Source of the DNA: Cyathus striatus
Lineage: Eukaryota; Basidiomycota; Agaricomycetes; Agaricales; Nidulariaceae
Length of the DNA: 64,000 bases
Assembly (NCBI GenBank): GCA_025738555.1
Contig: JAOVFP010000003.1
Location: 682,001-746,000 of the forward strand
Direction of reading: 5' to 3'
The notes under the pieces are model-generated. The model saw only the letters and a program-made list of their open reading frames with translations. It searched no databases and had not been told where the DNA came from. Below are positions 25,541 to 38,500 of this stretch, in pieces. Within the stretch, counting starts at the first letter, position 1. The number at the start of each line of letters is the position of its first letter. A program made the position numbers and the translations under genes.

Positions 25541-26480
25541 GACGAGGACACCACAGTATATAGTCCGCTGTTCTCCCTCCTCGTATGCGTCAGACAACGA
25601 TGCCACATATACGGCCCTCTCCTCATTCATCCTCCTCCCCTGGGCAACGACAACGGGGACGATCCCAGTGTCTTCGCGATGTCGTCGATGCCACGGCAAC
25701 CCACACCTGCCAACCCCCGCCCCCCTACTTTCCTGCATTACGACGGCAATACTGGCGGTGACACCACACCCCCTCTTGCATCCTCCAACCCTGTGTTACG
25801 ATAATGATGCCTCTGGCAAGAGCGGTGTCGATGCCACGGCACCCCTCTTCCCTCCACTGCGTCAGGCCGACTAGGATGAAGCTCCCTCCCCCTCCTCCCT
25901 CTTCCGTTGTCACGAAGACAACTATGCTGCTGGCAAGAGCGGCGTCGAAGCCACGGCACCCCTCTTCCCTCCTCAACTGCGTCAGGCCGACTAGGACGAA
26001 GCTCCCTCCCCCTCCTCCCTCTTCCATTGTCACGAAGACAACTATGCCGCTGGCAAGAGCGGTGTCGACGCCACAGCAACCAGCCTCCCTTCCCTCTTCC
26101 CTTCCCTGGTGTCACGACGAAGACAATAACGCCACTACATCCAGCTCAACAGTGACGCTGCTGGCGAGAACTGCTTCCTCCAGCCCCCGCTCCCGTGTCA
26201 CGACAGCGATGCCTGTCCACCTGGCAAGAATGGCGTTGAAGCGACGTCGTACAGCTCCTTCCACCTCCTTCCTCCACTGTGTTACGATGATGGCAACAAT
26301 GTCGGTGCCTTGCAATGTCGACCACGCCATGCCAGCTCACTTCTCCCACCCTCTCACACCACCTCCGGCTGTCCTCTTCCACCACTGCACCACCACCACC
26401 TTCCTCTTCCCTGCATCTCAATGAGGACGAGAGCGGCATCAACCCATTGTGTACCGTACCCTCCCTCCTCCATGATATCA
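25541..26480. repeat. C-rich low-complexity tract with ~120-bp tandem units
   Basis: Units starting GGCAAGAGCGG(T/C)GTCGA recur at ~25815, ~25933 and ~26053, followed by CACCCCTCTTCCCTCC and GCGTCAGGCCGACTAGGA. CCTCCTCC runs continue to about 26480. Long frames are open on both strands simply because stop codons are rare in such sequence. I do not support a protein. Confidence 0.6.
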
Positions 26481-28600
26481 TCGTGCACGACTCTCTTTGC
26501 TATGTTAACCAGCCCCCTACCTCTCCCCCTGCCTGTGGGTTATTCCTCCCTCATCTTTCCTTCCCCCCCCTTGCGTCATGATGATGACATCACGTCATTT
26601 ATCCCCCTCCCTCTTCTGCATCAGCAACAGATGATGACTGGTGTCTTCGCAACATCATTGATAGTGACGCTACACTACTGCCATCACTTCATCCCCCTAG
26701 GCATTGTCTCCCTCCACAAATTACCCATCTCCCATTTGCCTGCCTTGCCTCCCGCTAGCTGTCTCTCACTACTGCATCTCCAATACCACCTTGTCTCCTC
26801 TACTGCTTGTATTATTATTATATTATATTATAATGTATTTGTACTTTACTAATATACATTATTTTTGAATAACTGGTGAGAGTTCAGTGCATGTAGAGTG
26901 ACACAATATGTGACATTAATATGTACACTACAATGGAAACTGCTACAGAGCTGTGTAACATACAAGGTAGATTTTGATGCTAAAACTAGAGCTGCAGGTG
27001 TGATACAGAAGGACTTATCAGGTAAATGGACATAACTTTTGGACTTCACAGCTTTGTGACTTCAGCAATCTTTACCAGAATTTGATGGGTTTATAAAGCC
27101 AACAAAGTCCTGCAAAGCTGAGTGACAATTTGTTGATGAATTTAGATGCTAAAATTAGAGCCAGTCAGTATACATAGTTGATAAGCATGCAAAGTAGATT
27201 TAAACACTAGAATTAGAGCTCCTGAGCATACAAGTGGAATTGGATGCTAGAATTAGAGCTGTGAGTATACATAGTTGATAAGTATGCAAGGTAGATTTAG
27301 ATGCTAGAATTAGAGCTGCTGAGCATTGTGGAAGAGGTTACTTGCTTGGCAATATCCTCAACACAAAGAAATGTTGCAAGTTAGTGGACATTTGCCCATC
27401 CACCAGTTCTAGCAAGGTACAATTTGAGTTGATATGGGGGGAAACAAAAATCCGAGTTCAATGAGTGTACTGATAAGACTAACTTTTAGAAGATGTTTAT
27501 TTATTTAGGATTTATTTAGTGCAAAGGGTGTAATAATTGTAAGCTAGAAATAGAGACAATGAATTTAAACACTACATGATGCAATTGCTTTCAGGTATGT
27601 CCAGAACAGACTTCAGACTTCAGATTTGTGCTCAGAATCCCAATATCAATTTCAGAATGTACTCTACTGTGAGAATGAAAGACAGCTCATGCAGTGCTTA
27701 GGGTATTCTAAAATGGGTTTAACCACTTATATACTGAATTATATAGTAGCAATCTCAAATGCACTGGTATAGGTTAGCTAAGCTTGTATCATACTTCTAA
27801 GAATATTACTAAGTATACAGGAGGTGTGAGGATCCCTCCATATGATAAACCATGTGGATGTGCTCCATTTCTAATGTGCATCAAGTGCCACACCTGGTTA
27901 TTATTAGACATGCATCAGGACATGTGGTAATACATGTGCTAGCTTTGACATTTACTCAGTGACAATGGATCTTGGAGTTACAGTGCAGGCACATCTGATG
28001 ACACTTTCCAAGTGTCACATATAGTATTAGTGAACATTTAAAACATACATGGAGGCATGTGGTTTCCTGCATAGCTGCATTAATACACAGGAGCAGTACT
28101 AATAACCATGACATTAATAACAGATAAAGCCTAGGTTACAAAGGAAACCTCACACTGAGGTATATTCTGAAGACTCATGACTAATCAGACTTGGTACTTG
28201 GGACATTACTAGTGGTGCAGGGAGGGTATGGATATGTTCCATAGTAGCATGTTCACAGTTCTACCTTTCTGTATAATCTAGCTATCTAGTACTGGTAATT
28301 ATACAGAAATTGTTTGGCAGCCCAAATAAATTGCTGTTGTGTCAAATCCCTTAATTCATATCAGATGTGATACATTGACTGGCAGTGCAGGACTCAACCC
28401 TAGCCCTTGGACTCCTCCCTTGATAGTGTACTCAAGCAGAATACTTTAGCTGACAGCTTAGGACTTGCCCCAACTCATGGACTCTTGGGCTTGATTCACA
28501 ATAATATATTAATGATACTAAGTGTTTATTATATTTTGAATAATAGCCTTACTATTTAACTAGGCATATTAGTAAATATGTCAATTTAAGTAGCTAATGA
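26481..28600. other. Gene-free cargo DNA with small repeats
   Basis: No supported gene. From about 26980 to 27330, several units of GATGCTA(G/A)AATTAGAGCT alternate with CATAGTTGATAAG(C/T)ATGCAA. From 28376 to 28540 lies the second copy of the dispersed repeat at 7826. Confidence 0.45.
26980..27335. repeat. Degenerate tandem repeat, GATGCTAGAATTAGAGCT units
   Basis: About five imperfect units separated by 30-70 bp. The two longest share GTATACATAGTTGATAAG and the following GTAGATTTA. Confidence 0.55.
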
Positions 28601-30022
28601 ATGTGGTATATATGAGTAAGCAACAGCAAGAATGGGGTTTGGTATGGTAGTAATAATACGAATATGTGCTTAAATGATCTATGATCACCTTTGATCACCT
28701 TCAGAATGATTAGTAATAATAATAAGTGAATACATGCTTGAAATGACCTATGATCACCTATAATCACCTCCAGAATGATTAGTAGTAATAATAAGTGAAT
28801 ATGTGCTTGAAATGACCTATGATCACCTATGATCACCTCCAGAATGATTAGTAGTAATAATAAGTGAATATGTGTTTGAAATGCACCTATGATCACCTAT
28901 GATCACCTCCAGAATCATTAGTAGTAATAATAAGTGAATATGTACTTGAAATGACCTATGATCACCTATGATCACCTCCAGAATCATTAGTAGTAATAAT
29001 AAGTGAATATGTGCTTGAAATGACCTATGATCACCTATGATCACCTCCAGAATCATTAGTAGTAATAATAAGTGAATATGTGCTTGAAATAACCTATGAT
29101 CACCTATGATCACCTCCAGAATCATTAGTAGTAATAATAAGTGAATACATGCTTGGAATGATCTATGATCACCTATGATCACCTCCAGAATCATTAGTAG
29201 TAATAATAAGTGAATATGTGTTTGAAATGCACCTATGATCACCTATGATCACCTCCAGAATGATTAGTAGAAATAATAAGTGAATATGTGCTTGAAATGA
29301 TCTATGATCACCTATGATCACCTCCAGAATACTTAGTAGTAATAATAAGTGAATATGTGCTTGAAATGACCTATGATCACCTATGATCACCTCCAAAATC
29401 ATTAGTAGTAATAATAAGTGAATATGTGCTTGAAATGACCTATGATCACCTATGATCACCTCCAGAATGATTAGTAGTAATAATAAGTGAATATGTACTT
29501 GAAATGACCTATGATCACATATGATCACCTCCAGAATCATTAGTAGTAACAATAAATGAATACATGCTTGAAATGACCTATGATCACCTATGATCACCTC
29601 AAGAATGATTATTAGTAATAATAAGTGAATATGTGCTTGAAATGCACCTATGATCACCTCCAGAAGGATTAGTAGCAATAATAAGTGAAGACACACTTGA
29701 AATGACCTATGATCACCTATGATCACCTCCAAAATCATTAGTAGTAATAATAAGTGAATATGTGCTTGAAATGATCTATGATCACCTATGATCACCTCCA
29801 GAATACTTAGTAGTAATAATAAGTGAATACACACTTGAGGTGACCTACTATCTAATATGCACTTGAAAACATGGCATGATCACCTATGATCACTATGACA
29901 TTCATTAGTAACCCATATATTCATTAGTAAACATACAATAGTAGGTGATCAAAAAAAGCCCTGGCTTTTATGATCATAGTGATCAAAAAAACCAGGGCTT
30001 TTCATGATCAAATTGGCTGACA
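28600..30022. repeat. Right terminal arm of the KDZ element, with satellite array
   Basis: Inverted counterpart of 12366-13480, with about 16-17 units of CCTATGATCACCTATGATCA plus the spacer. It ends in the hairpin block at 29948-30003 and GGCTGACA at 30015-30022. Copy number is higher than in the left arm. The 100-221-codon frames through it are repeat artefacts. Confidence 0.85.
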
Positions 30023-30038
30023 CCCCTCGAATATATGT

Positions 30039-30570
30039 TTATGACAGTATTTAACATGGTGTAATGCTTGCTTTGAAGGCAGAGGTAGAGATGTTCAGCC
30101 AGGATGAGCTGAGGGAACAGCGCTGGGAAGCTTAGAGTCCTAATATCTCATAGGTTGTGACCGAGAAGATGGGACTTAGAGTGTATATAAATGATTCAGA
30201 GAGTGTACATATGATCTACAAGTTGAAAAAATGACTCAGAGAGTGTAGCAGTAATTCAGACTAACAGTTAAAAATTTATAGAGCTAGAGAATGGTATATA
30301 TTGAACAGTAGAAACAGGGGAAGTTTATAATGAAGCAGGGGACTCAGAAAATTACAGGAACCTTTACAATGAAGCAGGAAAATTCAGAACAAGGCAGGGG
30401 GATTCACAGTGAAGCAGAGACCTTGTGAAATTCAAAACAAAGAATGGGGCTTTACAGAGAAGTAGGGAACTTCAGAACAAGGAAGGGGGCTTAATAACAA
30501 AGCAGGGAAATTCACAACAAAGCAGGGAGCAATACAGGATAGATTAATACCTATCACACATATTTGCATA
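30039..30570. repeat. Degenerate AAGCAGGG-type repeat beside the KDZ element
   Basis: From ~30300 to 30540, about eight imperfect 25-35-bp units share AAGCAGGG(G/A) and TTCA(G/C)AACAA. No gene is visible. Confidence 0.5.
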
Positions 30571-31809
30571 GTATAACTGCATGTCAGTATTATATTTACA
30601 CTCATGCTCAATGCCCTTTGATTTGAGCATGAGCATGATAGGTACTCTATCACATTTATAATACTGATTTACACTTGCACTCAATGTCCTTTAACTTGAG
30701 TGTGAGCATGATTGGCATTTTTACTCATGCTCACAAATATTACACATATATTTCACTTGAGCATGAGCGTGATTGGTATTCCTGTTCATGCTCACAAATA
30801 TTACACTCACACTCAATGTCTTTTAACTTGAGCATGAGTGTGGTATTCCTATTCATGCTCACAAGTATTACACTCACACTCAATGTCCTTTAACTTGAGC
30901 ATGAGCATAATTGGTATTCCTATTCATGCTCACAAGTATTACACTCACACTCAATGTCTTTTAACTTGAGCATGAGTGTGATATTCCTATTCATGCTCAC
31001 AAGTATTACATTCATGCTCACAAGTATTACACTCATGCTCAATGTCATTTAACTTGAGCATGAGCATAAGTGTGGTATTCCTATTTATGCTCACAAGTAT
31101 TACACTCACGCTCAATATTCTTTAACTTGAGCATGAGTGTGGTATTCCTATTCATGCTCACAAGTATTACACTCACACTCAATGTCTTTTAACTTGAGTG
31201 TGAGCATAATTGGTATTCCTATTCACACTCACAAGTAATAAACTCATGCTCAATGTCTGAGTGTGATTGGTATTCCTATTCATGCTCACATAGATTACAC
31301 TTCCAACTTACTTTTCCTCCCACATGTAAGTGAAGTCAAAATATGAATGTAACATATAATTTTTTTGTGAGTGTGAAGTAAAAACTTTGAGCATGAGTTG
31401 ACAGACCTTGAGCATGAGTTGATGACCTTAAGCATGAAAACTCAGACCCTGTGTGTGAATGTATGAACCCTGTGCGTGAGATGTTGACCCTGAGTGTGAA
31501 GTAAAATCTTGAGTGTGATGTGTGCATGCATGCTCAATCCACACTCACACCTTGAGCGTGAACATGAGCATGCACACACATGTTTGAGCATGAAGTATAA
31601 ATATTATTCTTCAAGATTTGACTTCATATCTTGATTAGAAACATCACTCACATTCACAATATGACACAGCCATACAACACTAGTATGTACATTTGATTTA
31701 CACTCTTTTTGACCCACAAATGGGCTTTTTAGAGCTAAAATAAATACCTTGAACGTGACACACTCAATCACACTCACTTTTGTGCGTGCCCGGAATTTTC
31801 TATGTGCCC
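30571..31809. mobile_element. Second GCATGAG-type element, right end intact, left end not found
   Basis: Tandem ~70-bp units contain ACTTGAGCATGAGTGTG, TATTCCTATTCATGCTCACA and TATTACACTCACACTCAATG, so each unit can fold on itself. The right end (TTTTGTGCGTGCCCGGAATT, then TCTATGTGCCC) matches the right end of the 9.9-kb element. No matching left terminus was found. The left side lies close to the end of the KDZ element and may have been truncated there. Confidence 0.6.
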
Positions 31810-34044
31810 TTTGTAAGTAAGTATACTTATGTACCCTGTACTTTGATTACATACTCTAGTGGTTCTTCACAGTAGTACTGAATAACTTCAACAATATCTT
31901 GTAGGTCTTGAGTGATTGAATAGCATGACACTGTCACTATGTGTTTATGGAAAATACATCTAACAAATTCAGAGAAATCAGTACAGCAGCTTCTAATGCA
32001 AAGCCCTGCAAAATAACTCCCCATAAAAATGTGTCTGGTCTATGAATGGATATGCTGCTATATTTTATGCATTGATATATCCTACCACCACAGATATCTC
32101 TTTTATAATGTCCGTTTTGATGACTTTATGAGGTTTCGGAAATATCCTATTATACTTCCCACGCTTTTTTAAGCATCGCGCACAGCATGTTGTTCGACTT
32201 ATATCCAACTTCATTCCTTTTGCCGTTAAAACACCTTTCTCTGCGCAATTTACGCTCTGTCACTCTAATAATCTTCTTACAACTTGGATGAGTGTATTTT
32301 ATACTGGAGATAACCAAGAGATAGCATCTCCAAAACATCTCAACGACCCTTTCATAATTCTTATTCGGTGCAAAATATATAACAGTAGCATAGAACGATA
32401 AAAGAAGAGCTTAAACAAAAGTTCAGTAATGCTTAATGTTACACTTCAATGAAATTGGATTTAACGGCAAAATGGCTGAAATTCAGTTTCTTTAATATGA
32501 GTGCCACGTAGTATCACTTACATCATCGGTTCATCTAGTACACAAATACTTGCATCCGAGCTCATGTATATATATTATTCTATTTTACTGCAACGAATTA
32601 AATAACTACTTAAGAACACATAGTTACTGGATAACCATGCTTCAGTTAGTAAGCACTCAGTCTTGCTTAAGTGAAATTCTGAAACCGAGATTATAATATC
32701 TAACCGAGAAGCCGTGGTGCCGGACACCGGAGCTCAATTATATTTGATGTGTTTGAGCGTGGTCATTAGGCTTTCCATACTTACGGCACAGTTGTTATTT
32801 ATCTGTTGATAATAGAATTGGCTACGGGAATATGCAACGAAATAGACATAGATTTTGAAACTCCGATATATGAAATATTCGAATCCATTCGTAATAGATT
32901 CCTACGGAAAAGCATCCACTCTCTAAGGGAAAATGTGCTATGGTTAGAAACACAGACCTAGCTGCGGGAAGTCACGCACTTACAAGAAGGATGAACAGGT
33001 TAAAAGTCCGATGAATGGGCCAAGCAGGACTGGGAGATTGCGCCATGTAGCACGAGATTTCGGTGTCAACGGTCACGTTGAAAACACCAGTCGCACATGC
33101 TAGCCTACCACCTCAGATCGACAGGTGCTTTCATGGTGAGTGAGCTGTAGAGGGCTGCATTAGCACATGAACGAACAGGACAGAAAGATGACATGAAGAC
33201 CAGATTGGATACGGGGGGAAGGGATGGGTAGAAAAATCGGATAAGAAAAAACGAAATAAGCTTACATATTATCCCCACCATGTTCATATTCCATCCTAAC
33301 ACACCTATCCTATTCGGGGTTGTACGCTTCTCCAGGCATCTTTGCCAGCGGCTCGTAATCTCTCGTACTGGCCAGTGCTGACTCACCGCAATAGGATCCA
33401 CAAGCATTCTAAATTAAAGCTGGTTGTTGAGTTCGGACAAAGATAATGAGCAACGCATGTGGTATTCCGAAGACAGAATAGCGCTGGAACGAGGCATTGT
33501 TATCTATAAGAAGATAAGAAGTGGGGGGGGGGGAGGAGGAGGTGTGGATGACGACATATCGATGCATGCGTTGAAACTGGAGAGCATGGTGTTAAAGTGC
33601 AGGAAGACAGGGACCAGGGGGAAGACAGGGATCACGGTGAAGACAACGACCAGAGGGTATGTAGATGATTGTCACACAACGTCACAAGGCATCTGCCAAA
33701 CAGCCAATAATATAGAGATAATAGGGAACTACATAAGCTACTACATACCCCTAAAATGTACTGTGTAGTGTAACATGTACCACCTCAGACAGCAATCATA
33801 GAACTGATCTGATCCGATTTAGTCTTGTTTGAGGTATATACCGTAAATATCACCATGAATCTTTTGAAGTACCGCTCAGTGCCATACAGTATAACTGAGG
33901 ATGCAACGAGGTACGGTAATGAAAAGAGATTAAAACCGCATTTTGCAGTGCAGGAAGAGTGCCTGCTCCACATGGGTTCAGTTCTTCTAAACTTAAAATA
34001 CCTTCCCTCTTCCGTCTTTCAACTACTTGCAACTATTATTCCCT
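31810..34044. other. Gene-free stretch
   Basis: I see no supported gene. A minus-strand frame at 33105-33407 begins MLVDPIAVSQHWPVREITSR, with a possible donor after NMNMVG, and might be a first exon, but I cannot extend it. A G-run lies at about 33522-33533. Confidence 0.35.
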
Positions 34045-35523
34045 ATGGAAGTCCCGCCTGAGCTCGAGCTTTACTTTAATCCTTGGAATGAAGATACACC
34101 TATAACTCAAAACGAGTATAACAGTGCTATGAGTGCCTCACTGGTTCAGGCAGGTGTGTTAAACGACTCATCCACTCACTTGACAGCAGGTAGAGAAAAA
34201 ACTACATACTAATCTCTCCGAAGATAGATATCTGGGCTTTTTTTCTTCATCTTCTTGGATTGACTTCGAAAGCGGTCCAGTTGACGCAGAAACCGTGGAA
34301 ATTGAGGCTCCGGGAAGCCATGATAACCATGATAATGGTGAACTAAGTAAGCAATACCACACCCTCAATTTTTAAAAGAAACCAATAATGAAATGTCTAT
34401 AACTCCTACAGGAACTAGCACACTTTTCTGCAAAGTCGAAGACCGATTGACAGCAACGACATCCACAGTGCAGACCAGAGAATATAGTAAGTCACTGTAT
34501 AACTATTTATACTATTCATAAAATAGTACTTTCTTCTGACTTTACGTCTTCACAAGTTATGTGTGATGGAAATATAGTTTTGAAAAAGAATTCTTTAACC
34601 GACGAGAGTCACGCATTTCCTGAAGGTGTGTGTGCTGATCTTAAATTGCTGAGCTGTCAAAAGTTAAATAAAGTTTTGAGACAGAACCCAAAAATACTCT
34701 CAAGAATGCCAACAACTTTGTTCGTGGGATCTATCTCCCAAATGACGGAGTGGAAAGCAAAGCACCTGGAGATTATGGCGAGTTATGTCATGGCTATTCA
34801 TAAAACGCCTTTTCTGAGTAGTTACTTTTCCAGAAACCGCAAGCGGTCATGCTACTCCGTCTGAGCCTGGACATTCAAATGATAGCATCGAATCTTCGGA
34901 ACAGCCATCTGGATCATTTTCTAATTCGCATCACAACAAATTTGTTAAACCAATATTCATAGATCGTAGTGTTCGAAACGGAGGTACTTGTGTTCATTAT
35001 TGTACTTATTTTCGCTCATTCTTGAACTACAGTAAACATCAGTGGTGTCTATGTGCTAGTGGCTGGAGGAGTAATCTCAGTCGCAATCACAGTCGCTGTG
35101 AAGCTTAGACCTGAAACTGTACATTCTCCTCTATCAATTGCATTAGAAATTGAAGCAAGAGGGAGGAATAATGACCCAAATGGAATGTATAGAATGCGGT
35201 TATCCTTCACATCTGGGGTTCCCACTAAACCCCTACAGACCAAACTACCATCTGCACCGCGGAATTTGAGCGTGGAGAATACAGAGAAAGCTGACGTACG
35301 GTCGTTGGAAGCTGCTGCATATAAAACAGGAGTGACAGAAAGAGCAGGTTTACAAGTAATGTCGTATGCTTACATAGCGGATTCACAGTCGCTGCCATGT
35401 AATCTTCTCTACAGGAAGAACAGCAAGTTAGCCTTGATCCAGTCCCTGGCTGTTTATGGGCTAATATGTTCTGCAGCGATTATGGTGACCATTTACAACA
35501 GCACATCAGATCTTACGATATGA
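34045..35523 (+). CDS. Orphan multi-exon gene with C-terminal membrane segments
   Basis: Starts ATG with MEVPPELELYFNPWNEDTPI. Coding-like pieces continue: an exon near 34187-34345 (LSEDRYLGFFSSSSWIDFES, then an acidic stretch), one at ~34412-34488 (GTSTLFCKVEDRLTATTS), one from 34557 (MCDGNIVLKKNSLTDESHAF), and a Ser/Glu-rich piece near 34835. The last exon is ~35030-35523. It has two hydrophobic spans, VYVLVAGGVISVAITVAV and ALIQSLAVYGLICSAAIMV, either side of a polar loop. Donors such as GTAAGC, GTAAGT and GTACTT are visible, but not all junctions could be resolved in phase, so the model is approximate or the gene is slightly damaged. Family not recognised; a two-pass membrane protein is inferred. 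Confidence 0.5.
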
Positions 35524-38500
35524 ATTTATGTGGGGTTCTTGTATTTATGCCATATATTTTAAAGACGCTATGTACCACTTTTCTACATATGGCAATCAGT
35601 TATTTATATGAACCCTGGGGGATATTATTTAAAATATAAAACACAGGTGAAAAGGGTCATGATTTTGATATCTACGTACTTAGGACTCGATATGAGATGT
35701 AAAAGGTTCCATATGGAAAGCCGGTGTGGCTGAGTTCTGTGGTCTACTCACCGAAACTGGCCGGAGTAGTTCTTTGGTGAGGATTTTCTTGGAGTGACGT
35801 ATTGTAATAGTACCTAAATAAATTAGTACTTACCAAGGCGCGCAGGCAACTAAGACTTAGGATCACACAATTAGGAGTAAGGAACGGGGGAATAGATTCA
35901 CTCTTATTGTACATACAGGACATTCAGTTTTTCTTTTATGCTAGTAAATAAATCTATAACGCTCTACATAATTCGACACAACGTATTCTACAACGTTCCG
36001 ATTCTCGGTCATCTCGGCATCTCGAAGATTTGAGAACAATCAAGTCACTTCTGGCTTGTACCTGCACAACATGACAAGCATTTGACATGCATCTAGAGTG
36101 TAGTCCAGGAGGCCATTGACAATGTTTGGTATCATAGGTCTAATATTCCTAGCATACTCCTACCTATTATAAAATCATTAGGGCCCTTTCGAGTGCACGG
36201 GGAAGCCTTTAGGGGAGGGGAAGGTCAAGAAATCATTCCCCCAGGGGAAGAGATCACCCTTTCCCACGGATTTAGTTCTTTGTGTCACATAGCGTCACAG
36301 TCCGTCGGTGCTGATCAGTGCTGATCGCTTGGTGTTGGCTTGATGGTAGCTACATAATGCTCATCATGCTCAACAGTGAGCAGCTGTTTACTTGAATGCC
36401 ATCTCATTTATTCCACATTTTTCCCCAATTTTTATATATATCTTAAAGTGTACATACCTATAAAGAGTATATAATAAATTTTAGCTTAAATATGATGAGT
36501 TAGCACCAAGTATAGACTGATCTCTTCTGTTCTTATCAACATGTTTTAACTGCTTAAATTATTAGGGCTCCATCTCTAAAGCATAACATTTCATGTACGG
36601 TAAGCTATATTTAAGTTTATGAAAAAGATTTATGAAAAAGTGCTAAAACTGAGGTGGATATGAATTATTTATGTGCTTGCTGTTGAGCGTGATGTTGAAG
36701 AAGCTGGTGCACGACCACCATCAAATCCATCAATAACATGATGGAATGGCACAGGCATGTGAAATGATGAGCAGATGATCTGCTCATCAAGGTGAGTTGT
36801 CACCAAGGTGAAGGTACCTTGAGGCACCACAATTTCCTTTCTGGGCACCTCAAGGTACCTTGGTAGCACTGAGTCAAGGTGTACCTTGAGGTGAGTAAGC
36901 CAAACATGAACAATTGTTTCACCTCACATGTTTCAATGTGCCTTCCTTGTCAATGTGCCTCCAAGACATGACTTTTTCTCCTGTGTACTCAGTGCTGTAT
37001 GTACTGCCTTACAAACTCCCCAGCAGCCTCGCTTTTTCTTGTATTTTACTGTTTTATAATTGTACATGCTTGCAATAGACAACTGTTGCCATAGGCATTA
37101 TTTTATAGCAACAGAAACACTGCAATGAAAGAAATTTTCATGGGTGGTATGAGCCCAACATGAAACTATTGTGGACTGTGAAGCAATTTAGATGTGAGTA
37201 AATTGTATAAAAGATTTATTTCCTTGTGAATGTGCTGGAGGTATTGCCTAATAAATTGTAACACATATGGTTGAGCTCTCCCAGTTCCACATCATCTCTT
37301 CTCCACAAGGCTCTCAAGCTTATTTTTTTTACTAAAATCCAACAGTTTCAAATCAATATCATTTATATTGCTAACTCTTATCAATATCTACAGTATGCTC
37401 ACCTCCAATCAGGATGAAGACAAATGAAAATTTAAACGAACTGTTTGTGATAGCACTGTAAGTGACATATCACTATACCAGTGCCCAGGCCAAAGTACTA
37501 AGTAGTCATCAGACTCAAATGCTGAAATATCAATATGCAATGAATATGGCAAGAAACAAAATTCCAATATCTGTAGGACAACACAAAGTAAGCATACCGT
37601 GCCCATCGACACAGGCACATGCAAGGGACACTGTCGCATGCACAAATGAAAGCTCTTTCGAGAAGCTTTTTTTCTGGGAGCTTATCACTTGTCAGCACAT
37701 CAACTTCCCTCCAGGACTCATAGCCATTTGTTCATTTTCAACATATATGTTCAAATCCGAAAGAATTGGAGAAGTTTGATCTCGTTGCAATGTTCTAGGA
37801 GGTAAATTTTATGCATGGTCTCAGTTCTCTCTTCAACTACTAACAATTTATTTATCTTTAGAGCCAAAAAATCGATTTCCCATTCCTATCCTACTCCACT
37901 ACTACCGCAAGAATTAAAGGACTCATAGAGCTACTATTACCTAGTAAATTTGGCCTCTTCAACTAGTAGCTATTTAGAGTGGATTTAACTTCTGTGAAAT
38001 GTATTCGCACTGGACCACGGATCACAACTATCAGCAACATTATGCCTTTCAACTGAAATATAATCCTCAAAATCATTGTAGACTAAATGAGAAAATTAAA
38101 AACCAATGAAACCAAAGTAATCACGGCTCCGGGCATTACAAACTGTGCACTGTACTGAAGATAATTGAAACGAGCTAACGGCCCCCATTCATCTTTGGGC
38201 CTCAAAGTTGATAATAATAATCATTGGACTCTATAAATTGTCGTTTGCGTTATTGGAAAGAATGTTCTGCAATGGGCACTAAATTAGTCTCTCGGCTACA
38301 TCTCAATCCTCTGAAAGCTGAAACGTAAAGAGTCGTCAAGGTAAAATACTGATATATTCGAGTGGATGCATTGATATAAACAATAAAATTACTTATTATA
38401 CATCGGACATACATCGTAACCCCATAGGAAGATTACCTCCAAAGACTTCCTCTCGTATGCAGCCATTGCAACTTAGACTTCGAAATCCAAACATCATTAT

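Larger units (their letters stand above)
12366..30022. mobile_element. Giant KDZ-type DNA transposon, 17.7 kb, satellite-like termini
   Basis: Both ends begin TGTCAGC(T/C)AAT(A/T)TGATCATG and continue as inverted complements. Each has a hairpin near the end (AAAAGCCCTGG...CCAGGGCTTTT), a spacer (TTTACTAATGAATATATGGG), and then a ~69-bp tandem satellite. The interior encodes one intact KDZ transposase close to the left arm, which fits an autonomous element, plus ~11 kb of other sequence containing a damaged orphan gene. Just outside the ends are GAATATACAT (12353-12362) and GAATATATGT (30029-30038), a possible imperfect target duplication. If so, the true end includes a few further bases (GAG/CTC side). 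The alternative is an older element into which the cargo inserted later. Confidence 0.8.

Noticed and set aside
25725..26852. Overlapping frames of 100-206 codons on both strands
   Set aside because: Low-complexity C-rich tandem repeat; coding on both strands at once is implausible.
17551..28600. A TET/JBP dioxygenase gene, which often accompanies KDZ elements in basidiomycetes
   Set aside because: I looked for its conserved HxD...H and Arg-containing segments in the recognisable frames and saw none; the cargo gene belongs to a different orphan family.
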